From Ustilago trichophora (Eukaryota; Basidiomycota; Ustilaginomycetes; Ustilaginales; Ustilaginaceae): 64,000 nt of DNA. The stretch is taken from NCBI GenBank assembly GCA_900323505.1, contig OOIN01000006.1:806001-870000 (forward strand), given 5' to 3'. The position numbers were made by a program, and so were the translations under genes. Below, piece by piece: positions 1 to 7,860 of this stretch (position 1 is its first letter; the number at the start of each line of letters is the position of its first letter). The notes beneath the pieces are model-generated. The model ran no database searches and was not told the origin of the DNA. It was given only the letters and a program-made list of their open reading frames with translations.

Positions 1-234
1 GCCAACAAGGTCAACGGCGTGCGTGCCGTCACCGCCCACGACTCCTACTCGGTCGAGAGGGCCATTCTGAGCAACGACGCCCAGGTTCTCTGCATGGGTC
101 AGCGTGTCATCGGCCTGGAGCTGGCAAGGAAGTTGGCAAAGGAGTGGTTGGGATACAAATTCGACACGAGCAGTGCTAGCGCTGCTAAGGTACAGGCCAT
201 CTGCTCTTACGAGGGCGTCGCTGACAAGCAGTAA
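1..234 (+). CDS. RpiB/LacAB-family sugar-phosphate isomerase, C-terminal part
   Basis: Only the last 77 codons are in the window. The reading frame is open from base 1 and stops with TAA at 232-234; the real start lies upstream. The fragment contains [15 protein letters not shown], then [14 protein letters not shown] and a final helical segment. In the RpiB/LacA/LacB family this region holds the conserved HD-x-Y-S and NxLCLG-x-RVIG blocks near the C-terminus. Family members isomerise ribose-5-phosphate/ribulose-5-phosphate or related sugar phosphates in the cytosol. The exact substrate cannot be told from this piece. The tail after RVIG is of normal length, so the 3' end looks intact. Confidence 0.8.
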   Translation, partial: ANKVNGVRAVTAHDSYSVERAILSNDAQVLCMGQRVIGLELARKLAKEWLGYKFDTSSASAAKVQAICSYEGVADKQ

Positions 235-814
235 GAACGTCACAACTGCCTCCCTTTGTTCAAGCTCGTGACACCTTCGATAGCGCTTCACCTCTGAGCA
301 GCTTCAGCCTGTTGAACTGCTCTGATATGTTCTCCTAGCTCTTCAGCAATCCAATAGATATATCCCCGTGCACCAATCCTTTTGTGAAGAAGCCTTGTCA
401 GTTGCGTTATGTTTAAGAGCCCAGTGAGTCGTCCGTTGTTGTATCCATCGACATCATGAGTTTGCCACAGCATCAGCAATCGAGAATTTGAATTTTGTGA
501 AATACGAAGCTCTAACAACTAATATCAAAATGAGCTCCACACAAATGTCGGTGTTGCTCTCTCGTTCTTGAAAGCTCTTGAAATTTTGATCTTCTGCAAC
601 TTTTTTTTTTTTGTTTTTTTTTACAGCAAAAGTCGGAAAGACGGTCTGAGCGTGGACTTTCTTCTTGCGAAAGCCAAAAATTCTTCCTGCGTGTCCATTG
701 CACCTCTCAGGGTTCGGAAAGGTGTCCGACTCATTCACCTTGCCTCCTCTCCAACAGCACACAGTCTTGGCTCCATCTTGACTCGGACAGCATCCGAACC
801 ATCACTCAGCCAAG
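235..814. other. Intergenic region, isomerase 3' flank to SYO1 promoter
   Basis: There are 580 bases without a supportable gene. A broken T tract at about 601-622 (twelve T, one G, nine T) lies roughly 200 bp before the SYO1 start. Short open frames here have no recognisable motif. Confidence 0.6.
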
Positions 815-3800
815 ATGCCAAAGTCAGGCTTCGATCCACAGCGACATCAGCGAAAGGTGCATCGCCACAATCCCCTCTCGAAATCCAACTCGAGCAGCGC
901 AGCACCATCTCCCCCTTCGGTATCATCCGCCACTCTGGATGCGCTTCAACAGGCTGCAAAAGCTGCCAACAGTCCGAGCTCGAGTAAGACGGCGGCTGCG
1001 TCCAACGATATTGTTCCTCTGCTCGCCAATTTGCCCGCTTCAGAGACATCATCTGCGGCTGCTCCTATCAACTTGGCCGACAAGGTTTGGTCCTTGGCTT
1101 CGGTCTCACTCCTCCTCTCGGTCAGCCCAACCCAGTCCGCAGCTGAGGTCAAACATCATCGCAAGCTCCTACTCTCCCACAACCTCATCGGGAGACTCAT
1201 CCTCGCCCTTCAGTCGCATACAGAGGTCGATGTCAGGCGCGAGGCAAGTGGTGCACTTCGCAACCTCTGCGTAGACTCGGGTGTCGATGTTCGCAATGAA
1301 GTCGTTAACAAGGGTGGTGTACCCGCCATCCTTGCTGCGATGAGGTGGGCGAGTAATGCCCTCGGCTTCGACGCTTCTGCTTCTTCCTCTTCCAACGCCA
1401 ATCCAGCTATCTCGTTTGTTGACGATGCCCCCACCCAAGAACAGGATCTCGAAGCAAAGCGTGCCCTGCTCGCAAAGCCGCTCGACAAGATGAACAAGAA
1501 GGAGAAGAGACACGCTACCAAGCTCGCCACTGCCCTCGGCAAAACGCTGGAGCAGGTCGCTGGCCAGGGTCTCTCTGCAGAGGACGAACAGAAGCTCGTC
1601 TCTTCTTCCTCTTCCACCAACGACGCTATGGATACGACAAACGGTGCTGCTTCTGGCAGAGGCGAACCTTTCCTCGCACTCGACTCGAACACCAGGAAGG
1701 GTTTGATCGAGATGGCAGAAAACCTTGTCACGGTGGTTTGGTGTCTCTGCGAGTCGGGTGATAAGGCTTTCGCCAAGCTCGTTGCATGGAAGTGGCTCGA
1801 CCAGGACATCGTTGGTGCCGGTGCTTCGCAAGAACTCAGTGGAGAAGGCCTCGCATCTTGGCTCTCTTCCGCCATTGCTCTCGGCTCTCGTGCCGCTTCC
1901 GTTCTCTCCACTGCTGGCGCGGACGGCTCTCGCGCATCGTCGTCGCTTTCCCAGGGTTCGGCTGAAACTCTTGGCGCTCTCTCCAACGAAGAGCTTTCTC
2001 TCTTGCTCGACCTCGCCCTGGCATCCGGCAACGCTCTGTGTGCGCTCACCGACGGAGGCGAAGCCGACTTTGTCGATGGCCTCCTCTCTCGCAAGTCCGC
2101 CTCTCCACCTTCCAAATCGAGCAAGAAGAAGAGCAGCTCCTCCAAGCCCGATTCTTCATCCGCATCCACCCCAGTCCCCCAGACACTCGACGAACAGCCT
2201 CCAGCAGCCACCCGCCGTCTAACCGCCATCCAATCCGCACTCACCTTGCTTCAAGCCTGCGTCAACACCGACCAGAACAGTATCGACAAGCTCAAGCGCT
2301 ACATTCTCGCCCAGACTACCATGCTTGGAGTCCTATCCGCCGGCATCTTTCGCAACATTGCTGCTGCCGTCGACACCAAAGCTGCCACTTCTGGCCGCGG
2401 TAAATCGTCTCGCAAGCACGGCGGTGCCAATGCTAGCAGCGTGACTTCGGCGAGCATCTTTGTTGGAGAAGGAGTGACGCTGAAAAAGCTCGAAGAGAGC
2501 GTCATCTTGCCGACGCTCACGCGGTTGTTGGCGGGCGTGGACATGTCAAAGCTCGCGCATGATCTTGATGGACGTGGCGATGTCAACGAAGCTGTTCCGC
2601 TGGATAGCAACAACAAGGACGGGTTGGATGAAGCAGCGCTGAGGATGAAATTGCAAGGCAAAGCAGAGGAAAAGGCGCAGACGCTGATGCTGGCGTTGGA
2701 GGTGGTTGCGGAGATGGCGGCTAGTCTCGATTCCCGTGCTGGAGGCGGTGGTGCGGATGATGAAGAGGACGAAGAGTGGTTGGAGGATCTCGAAGCTGAT
2801 GAAGAGGGGGATGATGAGGATATGGATATGGGTGGTGATGATGAAGATGACGAAGACAAGGAAGAGGACATGGACGCCATGCTCACCAACAAGGAGGATG
2901 ACGATATGGGTGTTCGTGGCAGCAACAACAACGCCAACGATACGTTTGCAGATGCTGTCAAGCGTAGTGGTACGCTTCCATTCGAAGCTTATGCTCCTAT
3001 TCTGACTTCACTCTTCAGCGCTTCTTCCGATGTCTCCCTCACCGCAGCGCTGCTCGCGATTGCGAGACCTTTCGAAGCTTCTTTCCCTTCGCTGAGCCCC
3101 AGCGGACCCAGCGACAAACCCACATCTGGACTATTGAGAGGACTGCACCTGCGCTCGCTCTCCGTGCTCAACAATCTTCTCCTCCGCCTTGCCGCATTTT
3201 CTCCTCCACCTCCTTCGCAACCCGCCACGGATCCAAAAATCCTCCGTCGCATTGCCGCCTTCCGCACCTGGACCCAAACCCACCCTCAATCCACCACCTT
3301 GACCGAGGTGTGGAGCACCCTTTTCGACATTGCTAAAGGATGCGCCAGTGTTCCTGCCGTTGCGACGGCTGGTGCCGGCATCGTTTCGCCCGCCAACGAC
3401 TCGGATGGAGTGATGGGATCCGCTGGCTCCCTCGCGACTGCAAGCAGTGGCAATGGGGAAGGACTGGATGGATTGGGGATGGTAGAGACCTGTATCGGTA
3501 CGATGTGGTCGCTTGCTCGCGTCTTGGAAGGGTCTGTAGCTCTTTCCTCGGCCTCGAGTTCAGTAACCGTTTCTGACCCCAACGCTTCGACATCGGAGAT
3601 CATCACCGCCCTCGTATCCGGCTACACTTCGGCCTCTACCGATTCCATGCGGGTAAAATGTATCCTCTTGCTCTCCACCATTGCCCGCTCACCCCAAATT
3701 CACCCTAGCCTCAACGCTTTCCTGGGTAACTTCCTCGTCTCCATCCTCGAAAGCATCCCCGAGCATCCTTCTTCCTCCACTTTAGGAACAACGGCAGAAT

Positions 3801-4039
3801 CAATGGTAGCAGCCATCAACGGAATCATCGACACCTACGCCGATGAAACTTCCCCTTACGATGCCACCGCCTTCCGCTCCGCCAACCTTTTGGGCAGACT
3901 CAGGTTGACCGTCTTCAGATGCAAAGCCCTGGCTAGGCAGATCGATAGGAGGAAACAGATCTCTCTTAGGGCTAGTGCAGAAGAGGCGCTTGAAAACTTG
4001 ACTGGTTTCATCCAGTACAGGCAATCTTTGAGATTCTGA
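815..4039 (+). CDS. SYO1: Symportin Syo1 (HEATR3-like), ribosomal protein co-import chaperone
   Basis: This is a 1074-residue single-exon frame. Syo1/HEATR3 proteins escort Rpl5 and Rpl11 together into the nucleus through the transportin Kap104 and help build the 5S RNP. What is seen: a basic N-terminus with the RHNPLSK-type motif typical of the family, then ARM-like helical repeats (about residues 85-180, with REASGALRNLCVD matching a classic ARM repeat). A long Ser/Ala-rich middle follows, and a very acidic Asp/Glu block at about residues 643-702 corresponds to the acidic loop of Syo1. More HEAT-like helices run to the C-terminus. It is longer than yeast Syo1 because of low-complexity inserts at about residues 185-290 and 400-470. 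The ATG at 815 is chosen because it directly precedes the conserved basic N-terminus. Confidence 0.85.
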   Translation: MPKSGFDPQRHQRKVHRHNPLSKSNSSSAAPSPPSVSSATLDALQQAAKAANSPSSSKTAAASNDIVPLLANLPASETSSAAAPINLADKVWSLASVSLLLSVSPTQSAAEVKHHRKLLLSHNLIGRLILALQSHTEVDVRREASGALRNLCVDSGVDVRNEVVNKGGVPAILAAMRWASNALGFDASASSSSNANPAISFVDDAPTQEQDLEAKRALLAKPLDKMNKKEKRHATKLATALGKTLEQVAGQGLSAEDEQKLVSSSSSTNDAMDTTNGAASGRGEPFLALDSNTRKGLIEMAENLVTVVWCLCESGDKAFAKLVAWKWLDQDIVGAGASQELSGEGLASWLSSAIALGSRAASVLSTAGADGSRASSSLSQGSAETLGALSNEELSLLLDLALASGNALCALTDGGEADFVDGLLSRKSASPPSKSSKKKSSSSKPDSSSASTPVPQTLDEQPPAATRRLTAIQSALTLLQACVNTDQNSIDKLKRYILAQTTMLGVLSAGIFRNIAAAVDTKAATSGRGKSSRKHGGANASSVTSASIFVGEGVTLKKLEESVILPTLTRLLAGVDMSKLAHDLDGRGDVNEAVPLDSNNKDGLDEAALRMKLQGKAEEKAQTLMLALEVVAEMAASLDSRAGGGGADDEEDEEWLEDLEADEEGDDEDMDMGGDDEDDEDKEEDMDAMLTNKEDDDMGVRGSNNNANDTFADAVKRSGTLPFEAYAPILTSLFSASSDVSLTAALLAIARPFEASFPSLSPSGPSDKPTSGLLRGLHLRSLSVLNNLLLRLAAFSPPPPSQPATDPKILRRIAAFRTWTQTHPQSTTLTEVWSTLFDIAKGCASVPAVATAGAGIVSPANDSDGVMGSAGSLATASSGNGEGLDGLGMVETCIGTMWSLARVLEGSVALSSASSSVTVSDPNASTSEIITALVSGYTSASTDSMRVKCILLLSTIARSPQIHPSLNAFLGNFLVSILESIPEHPSSSTLGTTAESMVAAINGIIDTYADETSPYDATAFRSANLLGRLRLTVFRCKALARQIDRRKQISLRASAEEALENLTGFIQYRQSLRF

Positions 4040-4255
4040 GAACGCATGGTACTTCTTCTGCTCGATGTGGGTTTTGTTCATCAATCTTATGCTTTTTTAA
4101 AATGATTCATTGTGATCCAGTCGTCAAAAGCTTTCTGAATGATGTGTGGTCTTCTGAGATGTGTGTAGGAGGCCTTTCTGCCACGAAATCTGAAAAACTT
4201 ACTAGAATCAGAGGTAGTGGTTCTATCTGCAATAGGTCGTCGCATCGTCATACAA

Positions 4256-4357
4256 GCATTGATAGTGTAGGGGTATCATGAGTCGTTGCCACTCATCGCC
4301 TGCATAAGGCGTGACTACCGATTCGACTCGACCGGGGTTCGAGTCCCCGTCAATGCA
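4256..4357 (+). tRNA. tRNA-Gly(GCC), intron-containing, copy 1
   Basis: Acceptor arms GCATTGA and TCAATGC pair fully, with discriminator A at 4357. The D arm begins GTGT, the anticodon stem is AGTCG/CGACT, the anticodon is GCC at 4288-4290, and the T arm is CGGGG-TTCGAGT-CCCCG. A 31-nt intron (4292-4322) sits directly after position 37. The mature length without CCA is 71 nt. A T-rich Pol III terminator follows (TTTCTTTTTTT from 4358). The exons are identical to the copies at 48758 and 56437 (minus strand). Confidence 0.95.
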
Positions 4358-4410
4358 TTTCTTTTTTTGCCATTTTCTTCGGGTTACGAAAAGTAATACT
4401 CGAGGTTGTT

Positions 4411-4467
<57 letters not shown>

Positions 4468-4802
4468 CGTATTGCTTGATTGCTTTGATGCTAGGTTTGG
4501 CTTGTGGCGGCTTCTTGAAGCGTGCCGACTTGCTGCAATGTGCTGTGCTATGCTGTGAGATGAAAGGGCATGACGAGGCGGAAGAAAATGACTGACCTTT
4601 GCATAAAGTAGTGGACATCGATTGGCAGATTAACAGTGGACCCAGACCGTAAAGACTTTCTTCTTTTGTCTTTGAAGAGTGGATACACAGAACTACAGAT
4701 CGCAACCACACACGGAAGGTGAGGGGAAGAGAAGGGTATGTTTGGGATTCATCAACAGAGTTCGAAACTGTGCAACGTCGTATCTGTCCCCGTCAAGTGG
4801 TA
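4358..4802. other. Intergenic region with 56-nt T tract
   Basis: No gene is seen. It holds an uninterrupted T run at 4412-4467 just downstream of tRNA-Gly copy 1, then unremarkable sequence down to the HUB1 stop codon on the opposite strand. Confidence 0.6.
4412..4467. repeat. Poly(T) homopolymer, 56 nt
   Basis: Uninterrupted T run read directly from the sequence. It lies about 55 bp beyond the tRNA-Gly gene and is far longer than a Pol III terminator needs to be. Confidence 0.95.
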
Positions 4803-5757
4803 TTAGTGCATCTCGAAGGAAAATCCCTAACCCAAGGCAAGTTGATCAAAAGCGTCCCAGAACAAGAACAAAAGTCACATCGTCAGCAAACGTACAAGCA
4901 CTCCCAGGAAGATGAAAGGAAAAGGAGAGCTCAAACTTACATCGGCAATCTCGTAATCAGCCAGTGTAATGTGGTCTTTGTAGACGGTATACCATTTCTT
5001 GAGGATGATCTGGCATGTGCAAGTGTGTCCGTTTAAAAGGACATTGAAGGGTGAAGGTTGGGTCAAGAGGGAGATGAGTTTGGTTAGCATGTTTTCAATT
5101 TGTCTACACGGCTGGCCTTGACTTGATTTGGGTCGCTTTTGGGTGCCGATGCTGGTGCTGCGTCGCTTCGGTCTGGTTTGGTGTGCTGGTGCGATTTGGT
5201 TTGATTGGTCGTTTCGGATGGGCACAGCAAGAGGTCGGCTTCTCTAGTTCTTTGCTACTGGCAAAATTGTATGCTTCCGCCGGGGTGGATTGAACGAGCA
5301 TGCTGCATGCTGGTGCTAGATCCGCTGAGTCGATTCGTTGCGTTTGGGCTGATGGAATGTCGTGATAGCGCTGTACAGCGAGGCTGAAATCCAGCGATAA
5401 AAGCTGGAGTCAAGCCAAAGTCATATTAAGACGTACCTTCTGAGGCGGTGTTCCAGTCTGAGCAGCAATGAGCTTTTTCAGATCTCCGATGGTGTCGTCT
5501 GGGGAGCATTTGACTCTGACTAGAGTACCGGCAAGTGTGTTCACAATGTAGGGCCGATGAAAAAGGACAGAATAGCAGGGTCAGTAATGTCAACATAGCC
5601 ATGAGGTAGCAAAGAAGGATGGAGAGCGTATCTTGGATGCTGAGGTTTAGGAATAAGGGGAAAGTGTCAAGGGAGAAGGGTGAAGGAGGAAGGCGAGGAA
5701 AGCGTGCGCACCTTTACGCCCCAACCTGTCATTTGCGAGGACCTCGATCATTGGCAT
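4803..5757 (-). CDS. HUB1: Ubiquitin-like splicing modifier Hub1/UBL5, four exons
   Basis: Assembled by hand on the minus strand. Exon 1 is 5712-5751 (or from an in-frame ATG at 5757), exon 2 5437-5519, exon 3 4941-5009, exon 4 4803-4826. All introns have GT...AG ends (192, 427 and 114 nt). Exon 1 encodes [13 protein letters not shown], exon 2 the [16 protein letters not shown] part, and exon 3 [20 protein letters not shown]. These match Hub1/UBL5 almost residue for residue. Hub1 is a non-conjugated ubiquitin-like protein that binds the Snu66/Prp38 region of the spliceosome and promotes use of weak splice sites. The product is 71 residues (73 from the upstream ATG). The last exon is only 24 nt and ends DGFSFEMH, whereas animal and yeast proteins end close to DGMSLELYY(Q), so the C-terminal strand is altered and shortened. 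Family assignment is firm; exon 4 is the least certain piece. Confidence 0.9.
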
Positions 5758-5990
5758 TGTGACAGCGTTTTCGACCTGGGACTGGAATTCTTTGCTCCGT
5801 TTGTACTAAGGTTTTGGATGCGTGGTGGTTCCGGCTCTCTTGTCGGTCGTCCTTACTGATCAGATGAGCGTTGTCGAAGTGGGGATGATGGACGTCGAGA
5901 AAAAGAAAAACAGTGTTGGACAGGTGTTGGACTTGAAACATCCTCCACTTGCCCGTCTTCCGAAAGCTCGCTTTAAAAAAAGTTAAAAGA

Positions 5991-6096
5991 AGTGGAAGGT
6001 GGGAATCGAACCCACGACCTCAAGATTTTTGTGGCGCCATTCTTTCAAAGGAAAGATATGTTGCAATCTCACGCCAAACCACTAAGCCTCTCCCAC
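5991..6096 (-). tRNA. tRNA-Cys(GCA), intron-containing
   Basis: Minus strand, 5' end at 6096. Acceptor GTGGGAG pairs with CTTCCAC (one G-U), and the discriminator is U, as expected for Cys. Anticodon stem TGAGA/TCTTG closes a loop TT-GCA-A, and the T arm is GTGGG-TTCGATT-CCCAC. A 34-nt intron (6027-6060) follows position 37; the mature length is 72 nt. A run of A on the plus strand at 5974-5981 gives the T-run terminator. It lies between the divergent starts of HUB1 and the roadblock gene. Confidence 0.92.
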
Positions 6097-6321
6097 CAAT
6101 TACGTTCTTCGGGGTCTGGATAACGTTAATATAGCAATAATGCTGACCATGGATACTGAGCAGCAATGACGCGCGTCAGATGCACGTGTAGATTGTGGAG
6201 TGATAAGAGGTTTGTGAAGTGTCACTTTTTTGTTCGTCATAGCTGATCTTGGCTTTGTCTGCTATCACCACGACTACCACTACCATCATCACCCTCTGTC
6301 GCTCTGTCTACTGTTGCCAAG

Positions 6322-7110
6322 ATGGTGAGTTCATCCCCACGCAAAAAGAAAACTTTTCCACGCCGCTGAACTAACTCCAGCCTCTGACTTCGGCTGGACA
6401 GACGGACTCCCAACCCGCAGCACAACACATATCGATCGACTCTAGCACAACCACAAAACCACGCCCCCTATCCAGCTCTCCCTTATCACCAGACCGTAAA
6501 TCACCCATGCCTCCCTGCTCATCTTCCACATCCGCCCCACCAGCAGAGATCGAAGCCACCTTGACCAGACTCTCGAGCCACCAGGGCGTGCTAGGCTGTT
6601 TGGTGCTGAGCAGGCATGATGGTCTGGTTATCAGAAGTGGCGGACAGATGTTTGATCCGAGCGGTCCGGGCGCAAAGGGTAGAGCGGAGCTGCTGAAGAG
6701 TGTTACGAGACTAGTTAAGGGGGCTGTGGAGGGATTGGCTGCGGATATCAGGGGGATTGACGAAAGTGTAAGTGTCACAACAACGCCGTCTTCAAGCGAG
6801 AGTAGTAAGGGTAAGCGCCGCGAAAGAGGAATGATGAGTGATTACTGACCAAGTGTTTGATGCTGTGTGTTGCACTGGGAGACAGGACGAGCTCGGATTC
6901 CTCAGGATCAGGACGAAGAAGTATGAAATCATGATCACCCCGAACGACAAGTATCTCCTTGTGGTGCTGCAGGTAGGTTTGACCCCCATTCACCACAACC
7001 ATCCTCTGTAAAATAGTTTAGCTCACCCTTTCACCTTCCTCTGCTCACCTTCTTCAACTACACTCGACATCTTTCGCGGGAAATAGGACCCGAACGCAAC
7101 CGCGCAGTAA
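6322..7110 (+). CDS. Dynein light chain roadblock/LC7 family (DYNLRB)
   Basis: Four exons: 6322-6324 (only the ATG), 6381-6767, 6886-6972 and 7087-7110, all with GT-AG introns and consistent phase. The product is 166 residues. Residues 1-45 are a Pro/Ser-rich extension; the rest follows the roadblock fold: [21 protein letters not shown], then [19 protein letters not shown] and a final DPNATAQ matching the end of DYNLRB1-type proteins. Roadblock dimers bind the dynein intermediate chain and take part in cargo transport along microtubules. Metazoan roadblock is about 96 residues, so the N-terminal extension is extra. The first intron begins immediately after the ATG, which is chosen because the exon 2 frame runs directly from the acceptor at 6380 with good branch site CTAAC. 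Confidence 0.88.
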
Positions 7111-7222
7111 AACAACCTGCACTCTGACTTCTTGCTCACAGTGTACCCATATACCCCGCGCCTGCGATCTTTGTTTTTGCAATGCTACACTGTCTCACGC
7201 TCTCACACGCTCTGGCTGAACT

Positions 7223-7643
7223 TCAATCGTGTGACTTTGTATTGCGTTCCAGCTCTCTCAGCTTCGCTATGAGCTGTTCTGCTGTCAGCCTGTGTCGGAA
7301 GATCTCTGTCCCGCTCGAATCGTCACCACAAATTCTCGTCAGTTACTGCTCCCCACGACACTTTCAGAAACAGGCCTTTCTTGGGAAGGGGCAGAAAATA
7401 GAACTCACCAGTGTGATCAAGATGAAGCACAGGAATATCGTACTGATACTTTCTCCTCCAGGTGTGAACATCTGGTAGAGCGTCGTCCCTGATGTTGTAC
7501 GTCTTGAGCTCGATGGGCACAGTCTTGGCGGCGATGGAAATTTCGTGCTGCATCACCTGACACAGTTGACAGTCTGTCCCTGTGTACATGGTCAGCTTGA
7601 AAGGTGCATTGCTGATGTTGAGCCTTGCCAGGGTTCTGAGCAT
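7223..7643 (-). CDS. Glutaredoxin-like thioredoxin-fold protein (DUF836, C5orf63-like)
   Basis: Two exons, 7409-7643 and 7223-7305, separated by a 103-nt GT-AG intron with phase 1. The product is 105 residues and starts MLRTLARLNISNAPF. A CxxC motif is present in TGTDCQLCQVM near residues 25-30, followed by the cis-Pro signature YDIPVLHLD that marks the thioredoxin fold. Joining exon 2 gives GEIFRHRLTAEQL, which completes the last strand and helix of the fold. Yeast YDR286C and human C5orf63 are of this type; their physiological role is not well defined. The basic N-terminus could direct it to mitochondria, but that is inference. It is tail-to-tail with the roadblock gene, 112 bp apart. Confidence 0.82.
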
Positions 7644-7860
7644 CTTGAAATCTCGAGAGTATCTATGTCTTGTGATTGAAGAGAAGCAAGAGGGTGATGG
7701 TTGCGAAGAGGCAAGGTGAAGAGGATGAATTACTCGGAACTCGGGATGCGAACTGACCAACAACGCGAGGATACGGCCAAAACATTCGGACATCGGTTGT
7801 TGGACCCTTGTTTTTGTCCCTCTTCCATCCATCTTCTAGACAACGACAGAAGCAGCGACC

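Noticed and set aside
1210..2244. 344-codon minus-strand frame opposite SYO1
   Set aside because: Ser/Arg/Glu-rich shadow of the Ala/Ser-rich region of SYO1.
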